A DNA stretch of 40,595 bases from SAR202 cluster bacterium Casp-Chloro-G4 (GCA_002816705.1 MUCK01000001.1:1-40595), one strand, 5' to 3'. Shown: positions 14,567-23,464, counted from the first letter of the stretch. Made by a program: numbers and translations. The notes: generated by a model not told the origin, from the sequence alone.

Positions 14567-16612
14567 CTACGCCCTGGCCTCCTCCCGCACCCTGGAATCC
14601 TCGATTACTTTATCAAGTAGGTGGGCAGGAACCTGTTCATAGTGATCGAACTCCATGGAGAACGTTCCTTGGCCCTGTGTCATGGAACGAAGGTCTGTGG
14701 CGTACCGTAGCATTTCAGCCTGCGGGGCGTCGGCCTCAACGAGAGTCGTACCGTCGCCCTGGGGCGCCATGCCGTGAATGCGTCCGCGCTTGGCGTTCAT
14801 GTCTCCGATGATGTCCCCTGCGAACTCATCAGGCACGATTACGTGTACCTGCATGACGGGTTCCAGCAGTACGGGATTTGCTTGTTGCACCCCCATGACC
14901 AGCGCATGGGCCCCGGCGATCTCAAAGCAGATGCCGGAGGAGTCGACGGTGTGGAAGCTGCCGTCGATTAGAGTCGCCTTTACGTCCACAATTGGGTAAC
15001 CGGCAATTGCGCCGTCGCTCATCGCCTTGGATACGCCCTTTTCCACCGACGGGATGTACTCCCTTGGCACCGACCCGCCTACGACAGTTTGGGCAAACTG
15101 GAATCCACTGCCTCGCTCCAACGGTTCGATCTCCAGCCATACGTGACCGTACTGGCCATGCCCGCCGGACTGTTTCTTGTGCCGGTACTCCACCTTGGCG
15201 GTGCCGGCCACCGTTTCCTTGTAGGCAATTTTGGGCAGTTCCAGAACCATCTCGCAGCCGAATTTTCGTTTCATCTTTTCTACCGCGATTTCCAAGTGGG
15301 TGTCGCCCAGCCCGCCGAGTAGTGTTTCCAAGGTGTTGGGGTCGCGCGTTACCGTTAGGCTAGGGTCCTCTTCTACTATGCGTGCCAAGGAGCTGCTCAT
15401 CTTATCGACGTCGACCTGTGATTTGGGGAAAACAGCCATCTGGTAAACGGGTGGCGGGAACTCCAGGTCTTTTAATATCATCTGATTTTCTCTGGCGCAC
15501 AGAGTATGACCTGTTATCACAGAGTTCAGCTTCGACGTCGCGCCGATGTCACCCGTGGCTAGATCGGGTACCGCCTCTTGCTCCTTGCCGTTTACCACGA
15601 AGACTTGTCCGATTCGTTCCGTCTCGCTGGTGTTGGCGTCCCATAATTGAGAATCGCTGGAAAAGTTGCCGCTATAAACGCGGAAGAAAGAAAGCTTCCC
15701 CACAAACTGGTCAGCGGCAGTCTTGAATACCAGAGCCGCCAAAGGCCCATCGTTGTTGGGGGGCAGGGAAGTCTCGCCATCAGCAGCTACGGCTATTACA
15801 GAACCAACATCTGCGGGCGAGGGCAGGAAGTCTAATATAGCGTCCAGAAGCTCCTTGACCCCTATTTCTGCGGTGGATGCCCCGACCATAACAGGGGTGA
15901 TGAGCCCGGCGATGACACCCTGTTTGAGCCCGGCAATCATCTCGGCCTGAGTAATCTCATCGCCCTCCAGGTACTTGTTGGCGAGATCATCATCGGCTTC
16001 GGCCACCGCTTCAATGAGCCGTTCCCGGGCTGCCGCGACCTGGTCGGCTAGTGCATCCGGCGCCTGTGATTTGGGGTCAAGCAGGTTCACGATGCCGGAG
16101 AAATTAGCCTCAGAACCTATGGGGATTTGGACTGGTACGCACTCCCGACCAAATCGTTGGGTAATGGACTCCATTGCGCGTTCGAAGTCTGCGTTCTCCC
16201 TGTCCATCTTGCTGAGGAAGACCACACGCGGCAGATTCCTCTCATCGGCCATTTTCCACAACTGCGTGGTGCCTACCTCTACACCGGATGGACATGCTAT
16301 GACCATCACTGCCGCGTCGGCTACTCGCGTCGCCGAGATCACCTCGCCTCGGAAGTCGGCGTAACCTGGTGTGTCCAGAAGGTTGATTTTGATGTTGCGC
16401 CACGGACACGTAATGACCGAGGTCTGCACGCTGCCTCTACGACGCTCCTCCTCTGGCTCGAAATCTGAAACGGTGGTCCCGTCCTCTATCGAGCCAAGCC
16501 GGTTCGTGACGCCGGCTGTATGCAGCATGGCCTCGGAAAGTATAGTTTTGCCCGCACCGCTGTGTGACATAAGAACGACGTTTCGTAATTTTTCAGTGCT
16601 AAACTGAGGCAT
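14567..16612 (-). CDS. Elongation factor G-like translational GTPase (EF-G2 type)
   Basis: A 681-residue five-domain GTPase related to EF-G. The P-loop is SHSGAGKT (residues 16-23) rather than the GHxDHGKTT form of canonical EF-G. The G3 motif is DTPGYADF and the guanine-specificity motif is SKMD rather than NKMD. The C-terminal domains IV and V are complete, with GGSVPREYIPSVEKG and RGRIHGM. These traits mark the EF-G-like paralogue group (as in FusA2/EF-G-2), whose role is unsettled; it is not the main translocase. I start it at the ATG at 16612, preceded by GGAGAG. An upstream in-frame ATG at 16675 falls inside the promoter. No ribosomal protein genes are nearby. Confidence 0.92.
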   Translation of the reverse strand: MPQFSTEKLRNVVLMSHSGAGKTILSEAMLHTAGVTNRLGSIEDGTTVSDFEPEEERRRGSVQTSVITCPWRNIKINLLDTPGYADFRGEVISATRVADAAVMVIACPSGVEVGTTQLWKMADERNLPRVVFLSKMDRENADFERAMESITQRFGRECVPVQIPIGSEANFSGIVNLLDPKSQAPDALADQVAAARERLIEAVAEADDDLANKYLEGDEITQAEMIAGLKQGVIAGLITPVMVGASTAEIGVKELLDAILDFLPSPADVGSVIAVAADGETSLPPNNDGPLAALVFKTAADQFVGKLSFFRVYSGNFSSDSQLWDANTSETERIGQVFVVNGKEQEAVPDLATGDIGATSKLNSVITGHTLCARENQMILKDLEFPPPVYQMAVFPKSQVDVDKMSSSLARIVEEDPSLTVTRDPNTLETLLGGLGDTHLEIAVEKMKRKFGCEMVLELPKIAYKETVAGTAKVEYRHKKQSGGHGQYGHVWLEIEPLERGSGFQFAQTVVGGSVPREYIPSVEKGVSKAMSDGAIAGYPIVDVKATLIDGSFHTVDSSGICFEIAGAHALVMGVQQANPVLLEPVMQVHVIVPDEFAGDIIGDMNAKRGRIHGMAPQGDGTTLVEADAPQAEMLRYATDLRSMTQGQGTFSMEFDHYEQVPAHLLDKVIEDSRVREEARA

Positions 16613-16646
16613 GTTGTACTCTCCTTTCACTCCGGTTTTTGGCCTC

Positions 16647-16675
16647 ATTCTAGTGAAAGCTTCCGAATAGCGCAA
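16647..16675 (-). promoter_or_regulatory. Sigma70-type promoter of the EF-G-like gene
   Basis: On the minus strand TTGCGC, 17 bases, then TAGAAT. Transcription would begin near 16640 with a 28-base leader carrying the GGAGAG ribosome site of the 16612 start. This placement rules against the longer reading frame. Confidence 0.6.
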
Positions 16676-16840
16676 TGGGTGGTCTTTTCCCCCATAATGA
16701 TGGGATCACTGGTATCTGATGAGTAGTTAATGGCCAGTTTACTTGTCCTACAGAACCCCCAAATGTGATTCGAGTTGATCTGCCTCATATCCTGAATCCT
16801 ATGACTTGGGCTTATTGAGGGCAAAGTTGTTCTGGCGTCG

Positions 16841-16870
16841 TTGACCGTATTGCGCACTGGCCGGTACAGT
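16841..16870 (+). promoter_or_regulatory. Possible promoter of npdG
   Basis: TTGACC, 18 bases, then TACAGT. The -35 is good and the -10 is fair. The implied leader is about 55 bases. Confidence 0.42.
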
Positions 16871-16931
16871 TAATAACTGCGGCTGTCTATTCGGCCGCCA
16901 ATTCTATTTACGTCTGATTCGAAGGTGTTCC

Positions 16932-17576
16932 ATGATTGGTTTTATAGGTGGTACTGGTCCCGAAGGCAAAGGCCTGGCGTTAAGGTTCGCCTTGGCCGGA
17001 GAAAAGGTGTTGATCGGCTCCCGAGATGAGGCTCGTGCGAAGGAAGCCGCCGATAGTCTTGCCGGCGACGCACCTCCCGGCTCCGTGGAGGGCAAAAGCA
17101 ATGCTGACGTGGCCAGGGAATCGGACATCGTTTTCATCGCTGTGCCCTATTCTGCGCAGCGGCCTACGTTGGAAAGCCTGAAAGAACTCCTCGAAGGCAA
17201 GCTGATGGTCAACGTCATAGCACCCCTTGCTTTCGATAAGGGCAGGGCCAGCGCTATGCGAGTGGAGGCGGGGTCTGCTGCCGAAGAGGCCAGGGATATC
17301 CTTCCGAACTCGCCTATGGTGGCGGCGTTCCACAACATCAGTGCGCAGGAGTTGCTAATTCCCGACAGGGCATTGGATACCGATGTTGTTGTTTGCGCTG
17401 ATGATTCAGAGGCCAAGCAGAAGGTAATGGCTCTGGCGGATGCTATATCCGGCGTAAGGGCTGTCGATGGCGGCGGATTGGCTAACGCCCGTTACGTCGA
17501 AGACTTGACCGCGCTGCTGCTGAACATTAATAGAATCTACAAAGCCCATTCCATGATCAAAATAGTGGGCATATAG
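16932..17576 (+). CDS. npdG: F420-dependent NADP oxidoreductase (NpdG/Fno-like)
   Basis: A 214-residue Rossmann enzyme that exchanges hydride between coenzyme F420 and NADP. The N-terminal nucleotide loop is GFIGGTGPEGKGLALRFA (residues 3-20), the second strand ends GSRDEARA as expected for NADP, and VFIAVPYSAQ follows. The middle has the family segment MVAAFHNISAQELL, and the C-terminal helix contains GGLANARYVEDLTALLLNIN. Length matches Fno/NpdG (about 210-220). GAAGG lies about 7 bases before the ATG. It is followed after 26 bases by the peptidase gene, so cotranscription is possible. No F420 biosynthesis gene is in the window. Confidence 0.87.
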   Translation: MIGFIGGTGPEGKGLALRFALAGEKVLIGSRDEARAKEAADSLAGDAPPGSVEGKSNADVARESDIVFIAVPYSAQRPTLESLKELLEGKLMVNVIAPLAFDKGRASAMRVEAGSAAEEARDILPNSPMVAAFHNISAQELLIPDRALDTDVVVCADDSEAKQKVMALADAISGVRAVDGGGLANARYVEDLTALLLNINRIYKAHSMIKIVGI

Positions 17577-17602
17577 TTTCGGAACGGTCGGCGGAGCGAT
17601 AA

Positions 17603-18841
17603 ATGGCCATTTGGGGCCTGATTTTAGGCGTTTTGGCCGCTGTGGTCGGAACGGGTGCGCCAGTTGACTGGGGGCGTAACCAGGTCGAGAACCACATACA
17701 GGTCTTGTCGGCGTCCCACGAGTTGGATTTTCCGTCACGCGTAACGTTGCGCCTGGAAGTTGGCTCATCCACGGAAATAACCGAGGTGGAGATCTTCTAT
17801 CGACTGGGAAACCAGGAAGTGACTTCGTATGGTTATCCTGGATTCTCTCCGGCGCTCAGGGTCAGTACTGAATTTGTGCTGCGCGCGGACGGCGACGGTT
17901 TTATTCCGCAAGGCACGGACATTAGCTACAGATACGTCATCACGAACTCGTCTGGCCAGGTTTTGGAGACTGACGAGTACTCCTTAGAGTTTCTGGACGC
18001 ATCTCAGGCGTGGCAAAGGCTATTCGTTGGCGATATGGAAATTCTCTTTCATGATCGGTCTGCGGAAGGGGTCGAGACCATCGCAAAGGACGTAGCCCAT
18101 CGCCTGGAGGACGTGAAGCAGCTACTGGGAATCACATCCATCAGGCCTCAGAAGGCCGTCATTCTCAACAGCGGTCGCGAGTCCTTGGAGAGCTTCCCAC
18201 CGATAAGCCAGACTACCAGCGATAGACATGTTTACGGTGGCTTCGCCTTCGGAGACATGGACGTATTTGTTCTCGCCGACCTAGACCGAGACGGAATGGT
18301 CCATGAGATGACCCATCTTTACATGGACGAGGCCCTCAACGCACCGGGCACACGTACCCCGGCCTGGCTGAACGAAGGGCTGGCCATGTATTTTGAGGCC
18401 GGCGACAAGGGCAGAGGGCGGACGGTTTCCAGAGCTGCCTTGTCAGGAGATCTTTTGCCTATTCGGTCCATGGACCGTGTTCCTGGTCGCCCGGAAGACG
18501 TAAGCCTATTCTACGCTCAATCCTGGAGCCTGACATCCTACCTCATGGACAGTCATGGCGCCGAGGGTATGGTCCGTTTGTTGGATTCCATGAAACAGGG
18601 TAGGCCCTTTGAGGGCGCGTTTTCAGGCGTTTATGGCTTTGGCACAGACGAGTTGGAACGTCAATGGCGTTCCAATATCATGCGCGGAGCTACCATATCA
18701 GCGCTGCCGGACCCCGGTACACTGGGCACCGCCGTCATCATAGCTGGCGCTATGCTATTTGCCATGCTTGCTATATTCGTGAGGCGATTGCGCAGGGTAG
18801 AAGACCCTTTTGAGGAGGGAGATGTGGATTTTTACCAATAA
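17603..18841 (+). CDS. Membrane-anchored gluzincin metallopeptidase (peptidase MA-like)
   Basis: A 412-residue exported zinc peptidase. An N-terminal hydrophobic segment (residues 3-20) acts as signal or anchor, and a beta-rich Ig-like or stalk region follows to about 135. The catalytic domain has His234-Glu235-x-x-His238 and the third ligand Glu258 in WLNEGLAMYFE, the gluzincin arrangement. A transmembrane helix lies near 375-393, followed by a basic then acidic cytoplasmic tail. GGAG precedes the ATG. The substrate is unknown. The two anchors would keep the active domain on the outer face of the cytoplasmic membrane. Confidence 0.83.
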   Translation: MAIWGLILGVLAAVVGTGAPVDWGRNQVENHIQVLSASHELDFPSRVTLRLEVGSSTEITEVEIFYRLGNQEVTSYGYPGFSPALRVSTEFVLRADGDGFIPQGTDISYRYVITNSSGQVLETDEYSLEFLDASQAWQRLFVGDMEILFHDRSAEGVETIAKDVAHRLEDVKQLLGITSIRPQKAVILNSGRESLESFPPISQTTSDRHVYGGFAFGDMDVFVLADLDRDGMVHEMTHLYMDEALNAPGTRTPAWLNEGLAMYFEAGDKGRGRTVSRAALSGDLLPIRSMDRVPGRPEDVSLFYAQSWSLTSYLMDSHGAEGMVRLLDSMKQGRPFEGAFSGVYGFGTDELERQWRSNIMRGATISALPDPGTLGTAVIIAGAMLFAMLAIFVRRLRRVEDPFEEGDVDFYQ

Positions 18842-18893
18842 GTGTTTATTTCTCAATTATGCGGCAGTATGTCCGTTACGTAAAAAAATCCTC

Positions 18894-18914
18894 TTGTGCT
18901 AGAATGGCGCACAA
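18894..18914. promoter_or_regulatory. Inverted repeat over a possible -10 box
   Basis: TTGTGC and GCACAA flank TAGAAT (18900-18905), which resembles a -10 element. A weak -35 (TTACGT) lies 18 bases upstream. The repeat could be a repressor site for the MBL-fold gene that begins about 30 bases downstream. Confidence 0.35.
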
Positions 18915-18944
18915 AATCATACATGAGGGTTTGCAGAGAGAAAA

Positions 18945-19715
18945 ATGCGACTTCGCGTCTTGGGTGCTCACAACATGGAGAGCAGGGATACTCGTATGGT
19001 TTCCCACCTAATTGATGAGGTTTTGGCTTTGGATGCAGGCGGCCTCACCCGGTCGTTGACATTCGATGAGCAGAAACGGATTCGAGCCATTATCCTTTCC
19101 CATCGCCACTTCGATCACGTAAAGGATTTGCTGCCGCTGGGCATTGCTATCAGAAACAGCGGCGTTACGGTGGACATCTACGCTATCCAAGATACCGCGG
19201 ATTTCATCAAATCCAAACTGTTGGACGGGAGCCTATTTCCGGACTTCCTAAGTTCACCATCGGTTGAGAATCCGGTGTTCCGCGTTCACGTTGTTGAATT
19301 CAAAAAGGAATTCCAGGTACTCGGCTACACAGCAATGGCAGTACCCGTGCCTCACGCGGTGCCTGCCGCTGGATTCCAGATTAGCTCCGATGATACCAAG
19401 CTCTTTTACACGGGCGATACGGGTAGAGGCGTTGCAGATATCTGGCCCTATGTCTCACCCGACGTGCTGCTTTCCGAGGTTACTTTTGGAAACGAAATGG
19501 AAGAGACCGCCGACCATGTGGGTCACCTGACTCCGGCCCTCCTCAAAGAGGTCCTGGAGAAATTTAAATCCCAGCATAATTACACTCCTCGTGTCATCAT
19601 TGCGCACATGAATCCGCCTTGGGAAGACAAGATCAGACAGGAGCTTAAAGAGCTTACGAAGGAAACGGGCATCGAGTTCCAAGTAGCGGACGCCGATACC
19701 GTTATAGACCTCTAA
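18945..19715 (+). CDS. MBL-fold metallo-hydrolase, class II cyclic phosphodiesterase-like
   Basis: A 256-residue metallo-beta-lactamase-fold hydrolase. The metal motif is His53-x-His55-x-Asp57-His58 (SHRHFDHVKD). Further ligands are in VPVPHAVPA, in GDTGRG and in the late AHMNPPW. The N-terminal ALDAGGLTRSLTFDEQKRI followed directly by the HxHxDH motif resembles class II cAMP phosphodiesterases and related RNase Z-like hydrolases. The likely substrate is a phosphodiester, but the natural one is unknown. ATG with GAGAGA upstream. Confidence 0.85.
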   Translation: MRLRVLGAHNMESRDTRMVSHLIDEVLALDAGGLTRSLTFDEQKRIRAIILSHRHFDHVKDLLPLGIAIRNSGVTVDIYAIQDTADFIKSKLLDGSLFPDFLSSPSVENPVFRVHVVEFKKEFQVLGYTAMAVPVPHAVPAAGFQISSDDTKLFYTGDTGRGVADIWPYVSPDVLLSEVTFGNEMEETADHVGHLTPALLKEVLEKFKSQHNYTPRVIIAHMNPPWEDKIRQELKELTKETGIEFQVADADTVIDL

Positions 19716-19831
19716 GCCATAAAGCACGCCTGTCTTATTAACACAGTCCTCTGAAGATAGTTTCTTCCGATCCAGTTGATGTTTGCCCTTACGGGGGTAG
19801 CGTCCGCAAAATACGCAAGGAAGTGCCTCCC

Positions 19832-20965
19832 ATGCTCCGCAAGTCCGTATTCGTGTATGACGATACCTTATCCCAGCACAGCCTCAGCGATACTCACCCC
19901 ATGAAACCCGAACGCCTCCGTTACACCTACGAACTGCTGGATTCTTACGATGCCTTCGCACAGGAACGGTCGGTCCTGATTCCGCCTCGTTCAGCTACGG
20001 AAGAAGAGATTCTACAGTTCCATACGCGGGATTACCTGAATGCCGTACAGGGCCTCAGCGTGGGGGACCAGTCGGTGTCCGGCTCTCCGTTTAATTTTGG
20101 CCCAGGCGACAATCCTTCGTATCGAGGTATGTACGAGGCCGCGTCCACATCCACGGGAGCATCGTTACGTGGAGTTGAGGCGCTGCTTTCGGATGAGGCC
20201 GACGCGGCGTTTAGCATATCCGGTGGACTGCACCACGCCATGCCCGGATATGCCTACGGGTTCTGCGTATTCAACGACCCCGTGATTGCCATACAGAGGC
20301 TCGTCAAGGAGGGTATGAAAGTGGCCTACGTGGACATCGATTGCCACCACGGCGACGGCGTTCAGCACGCCTTTTACGACACGGATGCTGTTCTCACGAT
20401 ATCCCTGCATGAGTCCGGAGCGTTTCTGTTTCCAGGCACAGGCTTTACTCAGGAGACCGGCGCGGGCAGAGGCAGAGGGTATGCGGTAAACGTTCCGCTT
20501 TATCCTTACACATCAGACGATGTCTACCTCTGGGCGTTCCGGGAAACGGTCATTCCGGTGGTGGAGAGGTTTCGTCCCGATGTACTCGTTACTCAGTTGG
20601 GCATAGACTCGCACTTTCGCGACCCTATAACTCACCTGGCGTTGACCACGCAGGGGCACAGCGCCGTCGTTGCGGAGTTTGCCGCCATGGCTCCGCAAAA
20701 GTGGCTGGCCCTGGGTGGTGGTGGATATGACCTGCAGGCGGTCGCTAGAGCGTGGACCCTGGATTACGGCGTGATATCCGGTCAAGTGTTCGCTGATGAG
20801 ATTCCGGAGTCTTATAAAACTGCCTACCAGGTGGATTCGTTGAGTGATGTAATGGACCTGCCAATTCAGCAGTCCGTTATTGATGAAGGCAAGGCATTCG
20901 CCGAAGACAGTGTGAAGGCCGTGCAGAGACTTGTTTTCCCCTCTCACGGCATTTCGCTCGTCTAG
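19832..20965 (+). CDS. Histone deacetylase/AcuC-family zinc amidohydrolase
   Basis: A 377-residue arginase-deacetylase-fold enzyme. The family removes acetyl groups from lysines (AcuC acts on acetyl-CoA synthetase) or from polyamines. Conserved features are HPMKPERL near the N-terminus, the tandem His134-His135 (GGLHHAMP), and DIDCHHGDGVQ with metal ligands Asp170 and His172. A later GIDSHFRDP supplies the third metal ligand Asp, and GGGGYD carries the catalytic-site Tyr loop. AAGGA lies 10 bases before the ATG at 19832; the GTG nine bases earlier is too close to it. No acs gene is adjacent, so the substrate is open. Confidence 0.9.
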   Translation: MLRKSVFVYDDTLSQHSLSDTHPMKPERLRYTYELLDSYDAFAQERSVLIPPRSATEEEILQFHTRDYLNAVQGLSVGDQSVSGSPFNFGPGDNPSYRGMYEAASTSTGASLRGVEALLSDEADAAFSISGGLHHAMPGYAYGFCVFNDPVIAIQRLVKEGMKVAYVDIDCHHGDGVQHAFYDTDAVLTISLHESGAFLFPGTGFTQETGAGRGRGYAVNVPLYPYTSDDVYLWAFRETVIPVVERFRPDVLVTQLGIDSHFRDPITHLALTTQGHSAVVAEFAAMAPQKWLALGGGGYDLQAVARAWTLDYGVISGQVFADEIPESYKTAYQVDSLSDVMDLPIQQSVIDEGKAFAEDSVKAVQRLVFPSHGISLV

Positions 20966-20984
20966 CCCCGTCTAGTGCAAGTCG

Positions 20985-21644
20985 CTAAAACGCGCACGAA
21001 TCGGGCAGGGGACCGTGGTCCGCACCGTCCGGAGCAAAGTCCGGGCCGAGCTTCACGATGTCGAACCCGTTGGCGAGGCTGCCCTTCATCGCCTCCCCGC
21101 CGTACCCTGACGTGCTCATGTGCGCCCTGACGACTACCTCCTGGGAAGCTTCAATTTCGACTGGGCCTCCGGAGCGCGTAAACGGCTGCTCTTCGGTATG
21201 GCTGTGGGCCAGGACACGTCGGTAAAGAAGCTCGCCCTCTTCACTAAGAACCTCCCACCAGTCGGCGTACTGGGTGCAGCCCGTATCTGGACTTCGAACG
21301 GTAACCGAAAAGGCATACGCCCCTGCGGACCCTCTGGCATCGACTTCAGTTACGTTGGCGTAGACATCTCCGATTAGGGCTGCCAGCACATCTTGCTTCG
21401 ACGTTGTTTTAGGGGTAGGAGTGGGCGATTGAGCTGCAACATCGGCGACAGGTGTGTTATTTGGCACGGGTGGGTCTGGTTTCAAAGGTAGCGTGGCGAT
21501 TGCGGTTCCCGTGGGAGATGCAGTTACAACAATGGCGGCCGTCGTGCTGTTTGGCACCGCTGTTATTGTGACCTTCTGAGGTGGCGTGCTACAGGCCCCG
21601 AACAGCATCAGCAGAGTTATCATGGCGGCGCACAGGTAGACCAT
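20985..21644 (-). CDS. Putative lipoprotein of unknown function
   Basis: A 219-residue exported protein. A short N-terminal hydrophobic stretch ends in the lipobox LFGAC (Cys18). A Thr/Pro/Val-rich, probably disordered linker covers about 19-80. A globular beta-rich domain from about 85 to the end has the only later cysteines near GCTQY and the C-terminal DSCAF. Its start lies two bases after the stop of the TIGR01777-type gene, so the two are cotranscribed. No known domain recognised. Confidence 0.7.
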   Translation of the reverse strand: MVYLCAAMITLLMLFGACSTPPQKVTITAVPNSTTAAIVVTASPTGTAIATLPLKPDPPVPNNTPVADVAAQSPTPTPKTTSKQDVLAALIGDVYANVTEVDARGSAGAYAFSVTVRSPDTGCTQYADWWEVLSEEGELLYRRVLAHSHTEEQPFTRSGGPVEIEASQEVVVRAHMSTSGYGGEAMKGSLANGFDIVKLGPDFAPDGADHGPLPDSCAF

Positions 21645-21646
21645 GG

Positions 21647-22546
21647 TTAGGGCTTTCCCAGCACTTCTCGTAGTGCCGCTTCCAACTCTGGCTGGTCGAA
21701 CTCGAAACCGCTCTCAATGAGCTTGTTTGGGCTCATCCGAGTGCTGCACAGCATAGACTCCGCCATTTCGCCCACGCCTAATTTCAGGGCCAACGCCGGC
21801 ACTGCGAAGATCGTGGGCCTGGAAAGAATCCTGCCCAGTGTGCTTGTGAAATCTCGGTTCGTTACCGGATTTGGAGAGCTCATGTTCACGGGGCCGCTCA
21901 GACTGGGAGTGACCAGGACGTGCCCGATCGCGCAGGTCAGGTCGGATAGGGTAATCCAACTCATGAACTGTCTGCCGTTGCCCAACCTTCCTCCCAAGCC
22001 CAGTTTGAACAGCGGCAGCGTCTTGCGAATTAGATCGGCTTTGGCATCCAGCACCAGTCCAAACCGCATATTCACCACTCGAGTGCTTGTGTTAGAGGCA
22101 GGGCTGGTCGCCTCCTCCCACGCCTGGGTTACGTCCGCAAGAAAGTCATGCCCTGGGGAGTCGTCCTCAGCCAAAACTTTATCTCCCTGATCGCCATAAA
22201 AGCCCATGGCGGAAGCAGACGCCAGTACTTTAGGGACAGGTTCCAACCTAGCTAAAGCCTCACTTAGAAGCAGGGTGCCTTTGACTCGGCTGTCTCGGAT
22301 ACGTTGCTTTTGCGCAGCGGACCAGCGTTTGGCGCCTATGCTCTCACCTGCCAGATGCACGGCGGCCTCCACGCCGCTCAGGTCATCCGATTGGAGCACG
22401 CCACGTTCGGGATCCCAGAATACTTCACCCTCCGAAAGTTCGCCCGCTCTGCGGACCAATCGGACCACTTCAAGGCCTTGACCTTTGAGGTAAGGCACGA
22501 GCGCCGAACCCACCAGTCCAGTTGAGCCCGATACCAGTATCTTCAC
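21647..22546 (-). CDS. TIGR01777-family NAD-dependent epimerase-like protein
   Basis: A 299-residue extended-SDR-like protein of the YfcH/TIGR01777 group. It has the N-terminal GSTGLVGSALVPYL nucleotide loop, VHLAGESIGAKRW (family hallmark LAGExI...RW), SASAMGFYGDQG at the position of the catalytic Ser/Tyr, and RFGLVLD. GLGGRLGNGRQFMSWI and a C-terminal DUF1731-like segment (LKLGVGEMAESML, then a P-x-x-L-x-x-x-GF-type ending) follow. The start is GTG with GGGAG about 9 bases upstream. The reaction of this family is unknown. It is followed two bases later by the lipoprotein gene. Confidence 0.9.
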   Translation of the reverse strand: MKILVSGSTGLVGSALVPYLKGQGLEVVRLVRRAGELSEGEVFWDPERGVLQSDDLSGVEAAVHLAGESIGAKRWSAAQKQRIRDSRVKGTLLLSEALARLEPVPKVLASASAMGFYGDQGDKVLAEDDSPGHDFLADVTQAWEEATSPASNTSTRVVNMRFGLVLDAKADLIRKTLPLFKLGLGGRLGNGRQFMSWITLSDLTCAIGHVLVTPSLSGPVNMSSPNPVTNRDFTSTLGRILSRPTIFAVPALALKLGVGEMAESMLCSTRMSPNKLIESGFEFDQPELEAALREVLGKP

Positions 22547-22601
22547 AAACCAATCTCCCAGATGACAGTGTGGAACCCGTGTGCCGCACCCTATTTACAG
22601 G

Positions 22602-22631
22602 TTTACAGTGCGACGCGTTGGCAGTTATAAT
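22602..22631 (+). promoter_or_regulatory. Promoter for def
   Basis: TTTACA, 18 bases, then a perfect TATAAT. Transcription would begin near 22638, leaving a leader of about 100 bases before the TTG start of def. Confidence 0.5.
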
Positions 22632-22737
22632 TAGTTAAAGTTAGCAAAATGCGTTGGGCATATCGGACGGTCACAAGCGTTCGGACCGGGGTGTTCCCGA
22701 CCATCATTATAACCGTTGCGTTGAAGGAGATTGGCCC

Positions 22738-23346
22738 TTGGCAATCAGACCAATACTCGAGTTGCCTAACCCGGTTCTTCGGCAGCGAGCCAAGAAAATC
22801 CGGCGCATCGACTCCGAGTTGCTGCATTTGGCCTACGACATGGTAGACACCATGCAGCAGGCCAACGGCGTAGGTCTGGCGGCCAACCAGGTAGGAGAAC
22901 TAAAGCGCCTAATCGTGATACAACTTCCAGATGAGGAAGAGGTACGCATTTACATAAACCCTGAAATCCTAGTAAGGGACGGCGAGCGCGAGGTTGAAGA
23001 GGGCTGTCTTAGCATTCCTGGCTACAGAGCCATGATTAAAAGGTCGGTTTGGATTAGATTCAGAGCTATGGATCATTCAGAAAAGATTGTTAAATTCAAG
23101 GCCGAGGACATTCTTTCGCAGGCTCTGGAGCACGAGGTTGACCACCTGAACGGCATTCTCTATATCGACCACATGGAGGAACATCAGAAGCTGATTCCAG
23201 TTGAGCCACACGACGAGGAAGAAGACGGCGACAACGAACATGAGCACGAAACCGGCTCCCACCCTCCCGATTCCGCTAGTTCTACCGGCCTCTGGACACC
23301 GGGCGACGACCCACGAGATACCGAGGCGTCGCTGAGGATAAAATAG
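22738..23346 (+). CDS. def: Peptide deformylase
   Basis: A 202-residue metallo-enzyme that removes the formyl group from new proteins. Motif 1 is GVGLAANQVG (residues 44-53), motif 2 is EGCLSIP with metal ligand Cys90, and motif 3 is HEVDH with His132, Glu133 and His136. I start it at TTG 22738 because AAGGAG lies eight bases upstream; an open frame extends 28 codons further back but has no family similarity. The last about 50 residues form an acidic, His/Pro-rich tail absent from minimal deformylases. No fmt gene is next to it. Confidence 0.95.
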   Translation: MAIRPILELPNPVLRQRAKKIRRIDSELLHLAYDMVDTMQQANGVGLAANQVGELKRLIVIQLPDEEEVRIYINPEILVRDGEREVEEGCLSIPGYRAMIKRSVWIRFRAMDHSEKIVKFKAEDILSQALEHEVDHLNGILYIDHMEEHQKLIPVEPHDEEEDGDNEHEHETGSHPPDSASSTGLWTPGDDPRDTEASLRIK

Positions 23347-23464
23347 CAGGCGTTATCCGCTTCTGGCAGCGTTCGAATTTCCCCTAACTTATGTCCGCTC
23401 CGTCGGATATTTATACAGAAACACGACACTTCCCGAAACGCCCTCTGAAGAATAATTGGATCTG

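Noticed and set aside
22654-22737. 28-codon upstream extension of peptide deformylase
   Set aside because: No family similarity, no ribosome site, and a good AAGGAG site lies before the TTG at 22738.
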